This document shows positions 1 to 8,111 of a stretch of 64,000 nucleotides of DNA, piece by piece; positions within the stretch are counted from its first letter, which is position 1, and each line of letters starts with the position of its first letter. The stretch is from Flavobacterium anseongense (lineage in GTDB: Bacteria > Bacteroidota > Bacteroidia > Flavobacteriales > Flavobacteriaceae), in contig NZ_JAKIHN010000005.1 of NCBI RefSeq assembly GCF_021608185.1, positions 1-64,000 of the forward strand, read 5' to 3'. Made by a program: the position numbers and the translations under genes. Below the pieces are notes generated by a model. It was given only the letters and a program-made list of their open reading frames with translations, was not told the origin of the DNA and made no database searches.

Positions 1-65
1 ATAGATTTATGTTAAAGACGTAAAAGTATTTGAGAATAAAAAGATTGAATAAATAAACTCCTGTC

Positions 66-863
66 TTATTTCCCAACTTGTTCCTGAAAATTTTTCCAGT
101 CTTTTTCTGAAAGCGTTTGTTTGTTTTTTAGTTTCTTGCCTTTGATATAGTCCAAAATATATTTTGCTCGCTCTTCCGATTCCGGATGATCGGCAATCCA
201 ATACATCGCTTTATCAATAGTGCTGTCTTGTGCCATTTGATACATAAAATCAGCCATTGGTTTCGGGTTGATATCGGCTTCCATCATATACTTCACACTG
301 CTAATATCCGCTTCTTTTTCGAGAGATCTGTCATAAGCAGAAGAGCTAAGTGTTTTCAGGATTTCTCTTGCCATTTGCCCGCCTTTTGAACCGCCTGCAG
401 CTGTTAACAATACCGAATAACCAATTTCTTTGGATAATTTTTTCATCACATGATTTTTTTCGATGTGTGCAATCTCGTGCCCTAAAACTCCTTGCAAAGC
501 TTCCTGTCTTTTGCAATCTTCAATCAATCCTGTGTAGACTACCAAATGATTATTTGGCAAAGCAAAAGCATTGATTTCATCGTTTTTTATAATATGAACT
601 TTTAATGAATCCTGTTCAATATCATTCGCGTCGCAAAGAGGTTTAAGCAATTTATCCAGTGATTTTGTAATGGTATCGTTGTAAACAATATCTTCGGTAT
701 CTTCTATTTGATTCCAAATCATATCGCCAAGTTTATGTTCCAAAGTTGTAGTTCGTTCTTTTACTTTGAACAACTTCATAAAATCAATTTGGGAGAATCC
801 AAACCATATCAGGAAAAATGCTGATACTATGAGTAATGCCTGTAGAAAGGTTTTCTGAATCAT
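66..863 (-). CDS. M48 family zinc metallopeptidase, membrane anchored
   Basis: A 265-residue peptidase of the M48 (Ste24/HtpX/BepA-like) family. The zinc site HEIAH lies at residues 129-133 and the downstream acidic motif LEKEAD (about 181-186) supplies the third ligand, as in the family. An N-terminal hydrophobic segment (about 5-24) has no clear lipobox and probably acts as a signal anchor or signal peptide, placing the catalytic domain in the periplasm. The ATG at 863 was chosen because it forms an ATGA overlap with the stop of the upstream gene; an in-frame TTG three codons upstream is less likely. It is the last gene of a translationally coupled cassette. The family is certain; the role (protein quality control is the usual one) is inferred. 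Confidence 0.9.
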   Translation of the reverse strand: MIQKTFLQALLIVSAFFLIWFGFSQIDFMKLFKVKERTTTLEHKLGDMIWNQIEDTEDIVYNDTITKSLDKLLKPLCDANDIEQDSLKVHIIKNDEINAFALPNNHLVVYTGLIEDCKRQEALQGVLGHEIAHIEKNHVMKKLSKEIGYSVLLTAAGGSKGGQMAREILKTLSSSAYDRSLEKEADISSVKYMMEADINPKPMADFMYQMAQDSTIDKAMYWIADHPESEERAKYILDYIKGKKLKNKQTLSEKDWKNFQEQVGK

Positions 864-1291
864 TTTCTGCAAATTAAGTTAGTAAGATTTCCGAAGAATA
901 AAAACTGAACATGTTTCCCTTTACGGACTTGGACAGCGGCATAAATCGTAGAAAAAATCTCTAAAAGATTAAATAAAATCACAGCAAAAATATAGGCGAA
1001 GTATTGATTGCTCACTCTTTCATCGGTAAAGAGAATTGACATGGTCCACCAAAAACTAGCACTGTTAATTCCTAACAAAGCTAATTGTGAAAACAAAGAT
1101 TGGGTACAATGCCAACGCACAAAATAAGTGCCTTTCCTATTGGCTAAAAAGAAAAAGAACGTTGCTAATAAATTAATAATCGGCAAAGGCAGTCCGGCGA
1201 TAAGTGCAACCAAAGACATCAAATAACTGTTGGATGCTTTTTCGCATTCGTGCTCGCTTGGTTTGTAGGCAAAAATAGTCTCTTGTATCAT
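860..1291 (-). CDS. DUF4870/Tic20-like small membrane protein
   Basis: A 143-residue protein with about three hydrophobic segments. A short polar N-terminus is followed by a helix around 22-48, a loop with an FVRWHCTQSL motif, then two more helices. The RWHCTQSL-type loop is typical of DUF4870/Tic20-like proteins, where a residue pattern like R.H..Q.. follows the first helix. I place the start at 1291 (MIQETIF) because it makes an ATGA overlap with the DUF2752 gene; a longer reading frame from 1357 would cover 67 bases of that gene. The stop in turn overlaps the M48 start (ATGA). Function unknown; association with DUF2752 and TM2 genes is common in this phylum as far as I recall. Confidence 0.75.
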   Translation of the reverse strand: MIQETIFAYKPSEHECEKASNSYLMSLVALIAGLPLPIINLLATFFFFLANRKGTYFVRWHCTQSLFSQLALLGINSASFWWTMSILFTDERVSNQYFAYIFAVILFNLLEIFSTIYAAVQVRKGKHVQFLFFGNLTNLICRK

Positions 1292-1692
1292 AAATGTTTG
1301 TATATATTCCAAATCCAATTGAAAAGTACCAGTAGTATCAAAATCGAGGCAAGCCAAGGTTTTCTGATAATAGTTTCTGCTTTTTTATAAGTTCTAAAAA
1401 AACTTTCTTTCTTGAGAATGATATCTATCAATACCCAAAAAGGGAAGAGTATCATCGCTATAGCAACTAGTATTCCAAACGGATTTAGAAGCAACGATTC
1501 TATAATTTTCCCTTCTAAAAGCAAAGTTACAGCCCGAGTTGTTCCACAAGATGGACAAGGATAACCTGTCACATTTTTAATGATACAAACTCGGAATGTT
1601 TGACTTTGTAATATATGAATGTTGTAAAAAAGATAAATAAATCCAGCTAAACAAGCTATAAGCAACAAGGAATATAACTTATTTCTGGTCAT
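1288..1692 (-). CDS. DUF2752 domain membrane protein
   Basis: A 134-residue protein with the DUF2752 signature CPSCGTTRA at about residues 45-53, between an N-terminal transmembrane helix and two further helices. The two cysteines and the GTTRA stretch are the defining features of the family. No biochemical role is established that I can name. It sits 3 bases downstream of the TM2 gene and overlaps the DUF4870-like gene by 4 bases, so the three membrane proteins and the M48 peptidase are almost certainly translated from one message. Confidence 0.88.
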   Translation of the reverse strand: MTRNKLYSLLLIACLAGFIYLFYNIHILQSQTFRVCIIKNVTGYPCPSCGTTRAVTLLLEGKIIESLLLNPFGILVAIAMILFPFWVLIDIILKKESFFRTYKKAETIIRKPWLASILILLVLFNWIWNIYKHL

Positions 1693-1695
1693 TTA

Positions 1696-2034
1696 TTAAT
1701 AGAATGCATTTTGGAAAGTTTCCATGTTTTTTTCACGGGTAGCGCCCATGATTAAGAACCAGTCAATGATTGCCCAGATTCCTAAACCACCGCAAGTCAA
1801 TAATTTTCCAACTCCCATTCCGGTATCTCCAATCATAAAACGGTCAATCCCTAATTGTCCTCCTAATAGTGATACAATTAATGATGTTGTTGGTTCCTTA
1901 AATTGCATAGTCTGAACTAATCCCCATTTTGATTCGTCTAAACTTAATAATTTCTCTCTGATTGCGTTTAAATGATGTGCTTCAAAATACTTTGCATTGG
2001 TCATCATAAACATGTCAACTTTTTGTGCGTCCAT
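1696..2034 (-). CDS. TM2 domain-containing protein
   Basis: A 112-residue protein whose C-terminal half (about 50-100) is a TM2 domain: two transmembrane helices joined by a short turn, with the motif GIDRFMIGD, then a GKLLTCGGLGIWAIID stretch. The N-terminal half is polar and helical. It is the first gene of the four-gene cassette ending in the M48 peptidase. TM2 domains are widespread and of poorly defined function. Start ATG at 2034 is the only good candidate. Confidence 0.9.
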   Translation of the reverse strand: MDAQKVDMFMMTNAKYFEAHHLNAIREKLLSLDESKWGLVQTMQFKEPTTSLIVSLLGGQLGIDRFMIGDTGMGVGKLLTCGGLGIWAIIDWFLIMGATREKNMETFQNAFY

Positions 2035-2094
2035 AATACGTTTGGTTTTTTAAGAGTTATGTTTTGTTTTTTTATTTGACTAAAATATAAAAAA

Positions 2095-2493
2095 TTATAA
2101 GAAAGCGCTATCAATTGGTTCCCAAAGTTCAATTTTATTTCCTTCCGGGTCTAAAATCCAGCCGAACTTTCCGTAGTCATACGATTCCATTTCGCCTACA
2201 ATGGTTACTCCTTCTTCTTTTAAAACTTTTAGCAAGGCTTCTAAATCGTGCACTCTATAATTCATCATGAATGGTTTTTCGCTTGGCGCGAAATAATTCG
2301 TCTTCGCTTCAAACGGTGACCATTGTGTAGAACATTCGTTTCCGTCTTTGTCTTTCCACCAGAATGTCCAGCCATAAGAATCGACCGGAATACCGAGATG
2401 CGTTTTGTACCATTCCTTAATGGCATTTGGGTCTTCGCATTTGAAGAAAAAGCCACCCAAACCTGTTACCCTTTTGATGTCTTTACTGCTCAT
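2095..2493 (-). CDS. VOC family (glyoxalase/bleomycin resistance) protein
   Basis: A 132-residue single-repeat vicinal-oxygen-chelate protein. The pattern of two beta-alpha-beta-beta-beta modules is visible, ending in the typical DPEGNKIELWEP motif at about residues 114-125 (the Glu is a usual metal ligand). The start overlaps the stop of the upstream membrane-protein gene by 11 bases, so it is likely the last gene of a three-gene operon. Substrate cannot be told from sequence; such proteins range from lyases to dioxygenases and binding proteins. Confidence 0.88.
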   Translation of the reverse strand: MSSKDIKRVTGLGGFFFKCEDPNAIKEWYKTHLGIPVDSYGWTFWWKDKDGNECSTQWSPFEAKTNYFAPSEKPFMMNYRVHDLEALLKVLKEEGVTIVGEMESYDYGKFGWILDPEGNKIELWEPIDSAFL

Positions 2494-2884
2494 TAGTTGC
2501 TCTTTTAAAAAAGATTGTTGCGGCTAATAATAACAAAATCCCTTCTATAGTAAAAGAAACCATTCCGTCAATATGACCTGAAATAGATGTACATAAAACT
2601 CCGAAAACACTCAATCCAATACCTAACAAAAGCACTTGAATTCGCGATTTAGTATCGCCGCTTTTTATCGGTTTTGCCAAAAACAGCATCCAAACTCCGG
2701 AAAGTAACATCATGATTGATGAATACAGCCAAATCATTTGCATACCGTTGATTGCCGCTCCGTTTATTTCTCCTTTTTGGATGTGTTCCAATACTGCCGG
2801 AAATCCAAAAAAAGCATGTGGAATAAAGCTTAAGCAGGCAATTACTCCAACTATCGAAACCAAATAATAACTAATCTTGTTCAT
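2483..2884 (-). CDS. Four-helix membrane protein, unrecognised family
   Basis: A 133-residue protein with four predicted transmembrane helices (about 6-25, 44-66, 81-101, 107-126) and short charged loops. I do not recognise the family. The ATG at 2884 (MNKISYY) starts at the first hydrophobic segment and overlaps the upstream dehydrogenase stop by 14 bases; a longer frame beginning at 2956 would lie mostly inside the dehydrogenase gene. Overlaps at both ends suggest coupling with the dehydrogenase and the VOC protein, but I see no functional link. Confidence 0.7.
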   Translation of the reverse strand: MNKISYYLVSIVGVIACLSFIPHAFFGFPAVLEHIQKGEINGAAINGMQMIWLYSSIMMLLSGVWMLFLAKPIKSGDTKSRIQVLLLGIGLSVFGVLCTSISGHIDGMVSFTIEGILLLLAATIFFKRATNEQ

Positions 2885-3830
2885 ATAATTTAATGATTTT
2901 ATCCACGATAGTTTGTGCCAGTTTTTGATGACTTTCAAATGTCCAGCCCGCGACATGTGGTGTTAGTAAAACGTTTTCTGATTTAAGTAAATATTCAAAT
3001 GCTTTAGGTTTTTCACTGTCGATAAAAAGATTTTCGAAAGATAATTTTTCATATTCTAAAACATCTAATCCGGCTCCAAGAATTTTTCCTGATTCTAAAG
3101 CAGTCACCAAATCATCCGTCACCACATTTTTCCCTCTTGACGTATTGATAAACCAAAATGGTTTGGCAAAGGCATTAATGAAATTGGTATTAATCATCTT
3201 ATCCGTTTCCGGTGTCCATGGAATATGCAGACTCAACACATCGGCTTTAGCTTGTAATTCTGATAATGAAACTTGCTTGGCATTATCGTCGCCTATATTT
3301 GGTAGAATATCATAGCACAAAGCTTCAACATCAAATCCCCGGAGTTTTTTGGCAAATGATTTTCCCATATTCCCATAACCAATAAGCCCGACGGTTTTGC
3401 CTTCGAGTTCATAACCTCTGTTTCCTTCCCGAATCCAATGTCCATCGCGAACTAATTTATCGGCTCGGTTTAGTTTGTTCATCAATGACAAAAGCATTCC
3501 TAATGCATGTTCCCCAACGGCATTTCTATTTCCTTCAGGAGCGGCAATCAGATGGATGTTTTTTGCTTTTGCATAATCACAATCTATGCTTTCCAAACCG
3601 GCACCAACCCGGGCAATGAATTTAAGATTGGTTGCTTTATCGATAAAATCTTTGTCGATTTTAAATCGGCTGCGGATAACGACTCCGTGATAGTTATGAC
3701 TTTTGGCTTCTATTTCTGATTTGGATGAAGTAAAATCGGCTTCGTTTTGAAAACCGGCGCTTTCCAATTGTTCCCACAACAAAGGATGATTGCTGTCGAT
3801 GTGAAGTATTTTGACGTCTTTATTGGACAT
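2871..3830 (-). CDS. D-isomer specific 2-hydroxyacid dehydrogenase (phosphoglycerate dehydrogenase-like)
   Basis: A 319-residue NAD-dependent dehydrogenase. It shows the two-domain layout of the family: a substrate domain split over both ends and a central Rossmann domain with GLIGYGNMG at about 144-152. The catalytic Arg lies in the NTSRGKNV stretch, a Glu in the LDVLEYE segment, and the catalytic His in LTPHVAGWT near residue 289. It lacks the C-terminal ACT domain of long SerA enzymes. The start at 3830 (MSNKDV) is preferred over an in-frame ATG at 3860, because family members begin close to the first beta strand. The substrate is not determined; 3-phosphoglycerate is only one possibility. 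Confidence 0.88.
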   Translation of the reverse strand: MSNKDVKILHIDSNHPLLWEQLESAGFQNEADFTSSKSEIEAKSHNYHGVVIRSRFKIDKDFIDKATNLKFIARVGAGLESIDCDYAKAKNIHLIAAPEGNRNAVGEHALGMLLSLMNKLNRADKLVRDGHWIREGNRGYELEGKTVGLIGYGNMGKSFAKKLRGFDVEALCYDILPNIGDDNAKQVSLSELQAKADVLSLHIPWTPETDKMINTNFINAFAKPFWFINTSRGKNVVTDDLVTALESGKILGAGLDVLEYEKLSFENLFIDSEKPKAFEYLLKSENVLLTPHVAGWTFESHQKLAQTIVDKIIKLYEQD

Positions 3831-3891
3831 AGTTTTGTGTTGAAAAAGTAAAGATAACATTTATTGAAAGACACTGAAACGAGTTCAGCGT

Positions 3892-3922
3892 AAAAAAAAG
3901 CCACCAAATTTCTCTGATGGCT
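3892..3922 (-). terminator. Rho-independent terminator of the pyrimidine-degradation operon
   Basis: Read on the minus strand, a hairpin with AGCCATCA and TGGTGGCT arms is followed directly by eight T residues. It lies about 40 bases downstream of the carbamoylase stop codon, which is where the large minus-strand operon should end. Confidence 0.75.
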
Positions 3923-3960
3923 AAAGTTGAGGTTGTATGGCGTGCAATAATTTTTGGTCT

Positions 3961-5196
3961 TTATTTTTTCAACACTTGAGTTACTGTACCTAATAAAACA
4001 TTGGCACCAATGGCTAAATCTTCGTATGAAGAATATTCCAATGGATTGTGGCTGATGCCGTCTTTGCAACGCACGAATATCATTCCGTAATCGCAGGCAT
4101 ACGACAATGCTAATGCATCGTGGAATGGTCCGCTCATTAATTCAATTTCATCCAATTTTAGTTTTTGACATTCGGCATGGATGATTTCTTTAATCCAATC
4201 GGCACAGTAACGCGGATCGCTTTTGGTATCTTCCGAAATGGAGTAAGTCAATTGATGTTTTTTGGTAATAGATTCTATTCGGTAGCGCAATTGTTTTTCG
4301 TAGCGATTTCTTCTTTCCAAATCGATGTCACGCAAATCAACGGTAAAGGTTACTTCTTCCGGAATAATATTTCTTGATGCCGGAAAAATGTTAAGTGTTC
4401 CAACGGTTCCAACGGTTGGGTTTCCCGGAACCTGAGTAGCAATTTCGTTAACAGCAACAATGATTTCGGCGGCGCCTACCAAAGCATCTTTACGAATCGG
4501 CATCGGAACAGAACCTGTGTGACCGGCCATTCCTTTGAGTTTAACGGTCCACCACAATGGTCCGGAAATTCCGGAAACGACTCCAATTGGTTTGTTCGCT
4601 ATATCTAAGACCGGACCTTGCTCTATGTGTAATTCTAAGAAACAAAAAATGCTTCCCGGTTTGTATTCTGATTCTTTGAATTTGGTGATATCGCAACCAA
4701 AATCCTTTAAGGCTTGTTCACGTGTGATTCCGTCCTGGTCATTTCTTTGCAATTCGCCTTCTTCTAGTTTTCCTAAGATTCCGCGTGAGCCAAAAAGTCC
4801 TTTGTTGAAACGCCAGCCTTCTTCATCGGCAAATGAAATGACTTCGATTGGTCTTTCGGGAACGATACCGTTGTCATGCAATGTTCTTACGACTTCGATG
4901 GCACATAACACTCCGGCAACCCCGTCGAATCTTCCTCCATAAGGTTGTGAATCGAGATGAGAACCCATCATTAAAACGGGCATGTCCGGATTTTCCCCTT
5001 CTAATCTTCCGATAAGGTTTCCGAAATTATCTATGCGTGTTGACATTCCGGCTTCTTTCATCCAAGACGCGGCAATTTCAAATCCTTGTTTTTCCAATGC
5101 TGTGTGCGCAGGACGACAAGTTCCGGTTTCTCCTATTTTACCTATTTCAGACATTGCTTCAAAGTAAGATTGAAGACGAGTTGGGTTTATATTCAT
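3961..5196 (-). CDS. Zn-dependent hydantoinase/carbamoylase (M20-family amidohydrolase)
   Basis: A 411-residue enzyme of the allantoate amidohydrolase / N-carbamoyl-amino-acid amidohydrolase / beta-ureidopropionase group. Metal-binding signatures are visible: SHLDSQPYGGRFDG (about 79-92), ADEEGWRF (about 127-134), ELHIEQGPVL (about 188-197) and a C-terminal SGPFHDALAL segment with a ligand His. The dimerisation domain sits between the last two. As the last gene of the pyrimidine operon it plausibly hydrolyses N-carbamoyl-beta-alanine, but the same locus also has a nitrilase-family enzyme for that step. It might instead act on N-carbamoyl-beta-aminoisobutyrate or an allantoin-pathway ureide. 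A 226-base gap with two repeats separates it from preA. Confidence 0.9.
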   Translation of the reverse strand: MNINPTRLQSYFEAMSEIGKIGETGTCRPAHTALEKQGFEIAASWMKEAGMSTRIDNFGNLIGRLEGENPDMPVLMMGSHLDSQPYGGRFDGVAGVLCAIEVVRTLHDNGIVPERPIEVISFADEEGWRFNKGLFGSRGILGKLEEGELQRNDQDGITREQALKDFGCDITKFKESEYKPGSIFCFLELHIEQGPVLDIANKPIGVVSGISGPLWWTVKLKGMAGHTGSVPMPIRKDALVGAAEIIVAVNEIATQVPGNPTVGTVGTLNIFPASRNIIPEEVTFTVDLRDIDLERRNRYEKQLRYRIESITKKHQLTYSISEDTKSDPRYCADWIKEIIHAECQKLKLDEIELMSGPFHDALALSYACDYGMIFVRCKDGISHNPLEYSSYEDLAIGANVLLGTVTQVLKK

Positions 5197-5238
5197 TTAT
5201 AGTTTCTATTTTAAAGTGTTTGCGTGAGATTTGATATT

Positions 5239-5280
5239 AAGAGGAGGACAGCCAGTGGCTGTCAGGTATTTTACGTTCTT
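5239..5280. repeat. Dispersed hairpin repeat, copy 1 (GAGGAGGAC...AGGTATTTT)
   Basis: The segment GAGGAGGAC-hairpin-AGGTATTTT recurs at 50734-50773. Here the hairpin arms are GACAGCCA and TGGCTGTC around one central base (5247-5263), a perfect 8-bp stem. The other copy keeps the flanks but has a different, still mostly paired, stem. Confidence 0.75.
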
Positions 5281-5310
5281 AATTTATCTCAATTTCTAAA
5301 TTATTATTGT

Positions 5311-5417
5311 TTGCGTGAGGGATTGCAGTGGAAATCCTTTTTTAATTGCCACGGGTTTAAACCCGTGGCAATTAAAAAAGATTGTAACGGAAAGCCCGAC
5401 CCGAAGGGGCACGCCCA
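5311..5417. repeat. Composite structured repeat with a perfect 44-base palindrome
   Basis: Outer arms GCGTG (5313-5317) and CACGC (5410-5414) enclose the modules GATTGCAGTGGAAATCC and GATTGTAACGGAAAGCCCGAC. Between them lies a perfect 22+22-base inverted repeat with no loop (5337-5380), centred on GGGTTTAAACCC and flanked by T6 and A6 runs. From memory, similar GCGTGAGGGATTG...CGGAAAGCCCGACCCGAAGGG elements are scattered in Flavobacterium genomes. Here it sits between preA and the carbamoylase gene, inside a probable operon, so it would be transcribed. Confidence 0.8.
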
Positions 5418-5422
5418 AAAAA

Positions 5423-6691
5423 TTAATGATCGTTTAACGGACGACCTTCTCTTTGCCAGTCTTTCCAGTTTACATACTCGGGAGCCACGCGGTGTTCGAC
5501 CATTGTGATGCAATCGTCCACCGGACAAACCAGTTTGCACAAATTACAGCCCACGCATTCTTTCTCGTTTACCGTATAATTGTTGTATGGATTGCCTCTT
5601 TCTATATTGATAGATTGGTGTGATGTGTCTTCGCAGGCGATGAAACACAGTCCGCAGTGGATGCATTTGTCCTGATCGATGTTGGCGATATGGTGATAGT
5701 TGATGTCTAAATCTTCCCAATGCGTGATTTTTTCTACTGATTTTCCAATGAAATCGGTGGTTTTTTGGAAGCCTTTTTCGTCCATCCAATTGTTTAAGCC
5801 TTCGCACATATCTTCGACGATTCGGAAACCGTGGTTCATAGCTGCGGTACAAACTTGGACTGAAGTAGCTCCCAAAAGCATGAATTCGACAGCATCTTTC
5901 CAGGTGCTTACACCACCTATTCCGGAAATCGGAACTCTTGAAGCAATTGGATCTTGTGCCACTGTCGTTAACATTTTCAAGGCGATTGGTTTTACGGCCG
6001 GTCCGCAATAACCACCAAAAACACTTTGTCCGGCAACATACGGATTTGGTACCAAAGTATCTAAGTCAATTCCAGTAACGCTTTGAATGGTGTTGATTAA
6101 ACTCAACGCACTTGTTCCACCTTGAACTGCTGCCTGCGCCGTTGGCACAACCGAATGTACATTTGGCGTAAGCTTTGTGATTACGGGAATTGTAGCTTTT
6201 TCCATTACCCATTCGACTACCATTTTGGCAATTTCAGGGTCTTGTCCAACGGCTGCTCCCATTCCACGCTCCGTCATTCCGTGAGGACAGCCAAAGTTTA
6301 ATTCGAAGCCCATTGCTCCGGCATCTTCTGCTTTCATGATAAGTTCGTGCCACGATTTTCTGTCGTTATCCGCCATAAGCGAAACAATCATCGCTCTGTC
6401 CGGGAACATTTTTACGACTTCATAGATTTCTTTTAGATTGATTTCTAATGGTCGGTCGCTGATTAACTCAATATTGTTGAAACCCATCATACGTTTTCCG
6501 CCATAATTGACTGATGAATAACGCGAAGAAACGTTCTTAACCTGTGAGCCTAAAGTTTTCCAAACTACACCGCCCCAGCCTGCTTCGAAGGCACGGACAA
6601 CGTTTATTTTTTTATCTGTTGGTGGCGCACTCGCCAGCCAAAATGGATTTGGAGATTTTATTCCTAAAAAATCGGTTGATATATCTGCCAT
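5423..6691 (-). CDS. preA: NAD-dependent dihydropyrimidine dehydrogenase, catalytic subunit
   Basis: A 422-residue flavoprotein that reduces uracil or thymine to the 5,6-dihydro form. The N-terminal 300 residues form the FMN-binding barrel of the dihydroorotate-dehydrogenase fold. The active-site Cys lies in NFGCPHGMTERGMG (Cys135), matching the NLSCPHGM motif of dihydropyrimidine dehydrogenases. Two 4Fe-4S motifs follow at the C-terminus: CIHCGLCFIAC (about 340-350) and CVGCNLCKLVC (about 376-386). It lies 4 bases downstream of preT, and the two subunits form the complex together. The direction in vivo is inferred from the accompanying degradative genes. Confidence 0.95.
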   Translation of the reverse strand: MADISTDFLGIKSPNPFWLASAPPTDKKINVVRAFEAGWGGVVWKTLGSQVKNVSSRYSSVNYGGKRMMGFNNIELISDRPLEINLKEIYEVVKMFPDRAMIVSLMADNDRKSWHELIMKAEDAGAMGFELNFGCPHGMTERGMGAAVGQDPEIAKMVVEWVMEKATIPVITKLTPNVHSVVPTAQAAVQGGTSALSLINTIQSVTGIDLDTLVPNPYVAGQSVFGGYCGPAVKPIALKMLTTVAQDPIASRVPISGIGGVSTWKDAVEFMLLGATSVQVCTAAMNHGFRIVEDMCEGLNNWMDEKGFQKTTDFIGKSVEKITHWEDLDINYHHIANIDQDKCIHCGLCFIACEDTSHQSINIERGNPYNNYTVNEKECVGCNLCKLVCPVDDCITMVEHRVAPEYVNWKDWQREGRPLNDH

Positions 6692-6695
6692 AATT

Positions 6696-8081
6696 CTAGT
6701 TGTTAAAAGTTGGTTTTAATTCGGATTCGATGATGTAATCCGGTGAAATAATGCTTTTCAAAATTGCTGCGGCTCCGTCTTTTCCTGCCTGAACAGCGTC
6801 TACGACTTCCTTACCACCGTTAACACAATCGCCCCCGGCGAATACTCCAGCCAATTTGGTAGCTGATTTTCCGCTAACCGTAATTTTTCCATTATTGTTT
6901 TCGATATTATTTGAGTTGACCAAAGAACTGAAAGGCATTTGCCCTGCTGCCTTGATAACCATATCAACATCGAGTGTAAAAGTTTCGCCTGAAACAACCG
7001 GACTTCTTCTTCCGCTGGCATCTGGTTCTCCGAGTTTCATTACATCGCAAACCAATTGGGTTACTTTTCCGTTTTCGCCTTTGATTTCTTTTGGAGCGGC
7101 CAGCCAGGTTATTTTACAACCGTCTAATTTGGCAATGTCTAATTCTTTTTGGGTACATGGCATTTCGGCTTGTGTTCTTCTATATACTAAAGTCACATCG
7201 GAAGCTCCTAATCTTTTGGCTTGGGTTGCTGCATCGATAGCGGTCATCCCCATTCCGATTACGGCTACTTTATCACCGACTGCAATTTTAGAATAATCGT
7301 TATCGCGTAATTCGTAAATGAATTTGATGGCGTCTTCAACACCTTCTAAATGTTCACCCGGAATATCTAACTGACGTGCCAATCCCACTCCAAATGCCAT
7401 ATAAACGGCATCGTAGTTTTTCTGTAAATAATCGAGCGTTACATCTTTCCCAAATTCCTGATTGTATTTGATTTCGATTCCGCCAATAGATGTGATATAA
7501 TTCACCTCATCTTCACAGAACTCTGGTGTTACTTTGTAGGCTGCAATTCCGTAGGTCATTAGTCCGCCACCTTTGGCTTCTTTTTCGTAAATCGTTACAT
7601 CTATTCCTTCACGGCTTAGGGTGTGTGCGCAGCTCAATCCGGCTGGGCCGGCACCAACAATCGCAACTTTCTTTCCTTTGGAAGGTTTTCTGTCAAATAA
7701 CTGCCAGTTGTTAGCCATAGCTTTTTCGGTAGAATAGCGTTGCAAACGGGCAATGTTGATTGGCTCTTCGTGCATCATATTGTACACACAAGCGCCTTCA
7801 CATAATTTTTCTACCGGACACACTTTACTGCATCCAGCTCCCATAATATTAGAAGCAAAAATGGTATGTGCTGAACCTTTAAGGTTTTCTGTGGCGATTT
7901 GTTTGATGAATTTTGGTACGTTAATCGATGTCGGACATGATTTCATACAAGGCGGATCGTAACAGAACAGGCAACGGTTTGCTTCTGTCAAAGCTGCATC
8001 TTTGGTTTCAAACGGCGGATGAATATCGGCAAAGTTCTCCTGATATTCAGACGCTGTTAATCGGTTATTTTTAATACTCAT
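6696..8081 (-). CDS. preT: NAD-dependent dihydropyrimidine dehydrogenase, flavin/Fe-S subunit
   Basis: A 461-residue GltD-like oxidoreductase that passes electrons from a nicotinamide cofactor through FAD and Fe-S clusters to PreA. The N-terminal cysteines CLFCYDPPCMKSC (about 37-49) and CSKVCPVEKLCEGAC (about 83-97) bind clusters. The FAD-binding motif is IVGAGPAGLSCA (about 140-151) and the second dinucleotide fold is VIGMGMTAIDAA (about 273-284). The order preT-preA with a 4-base gap matches the known PreTA arrangement of Escherichia coli. Confidence 0.94.
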   Translation of the reverse strand: MSIKNNRLTASEYQENFADIHPPFETKDAALTEANRCLFCYDPPCMKSCPTSINVPKFIKQIATENLKGSAHTIFASNIMGAGCSKVCPVEKLCEGACVYNMMHEEPINIARLQRYSTEKAMANNWQLFDRKPSKGKKVAIVGAGPAGLSCAHTLSREGIDVTIYEKEAKGGGLMTYGIAAYKVTPEFCEDEVNYITSIGGIEIKYNQEFGKDVTLDYLQKNYDAVYMAFGVGLARQLDIPGEHLEGVEDAIKFIYELRDNDYSKIAVGDKVAVIGMGMTAIDAATQAKRLGASDVTLVYRRTQAEMPCTQKELDIAKLDGCKITWLAAPKEIKGENGKVTQLVCDVMKLGEPDASGRRSPVVSGETFTLDVDMVIKAAGQMPFSSLVNSNNIENNNGKITVSGKSATKLAGVFAGGDCVNGGKEVVDAVQAGKDGAAAILKSIISPDYIIESELKPTFNN

Positions 8082-8111
8082 ATTTTGGTTGGTTGGTTTT
8101 ATATTAATATT

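Noticed and set aside
4535-4942. 135-codon frame opposite the carbamoylase gene
   Set aside because: Antisense shadow of a gene with clear metal-binding motifs.
5311-5417. CRISPR-like array
   Set aside because: A single palindromic unit, no regularly spaced direct repeats, no cas genes in the window.
5544-6008. Long overlapping frame within preA on the same strand
   Set aside because: It is an alternate frame of preA with no recognisable domain; the preA frame has complete cofactor motifs.
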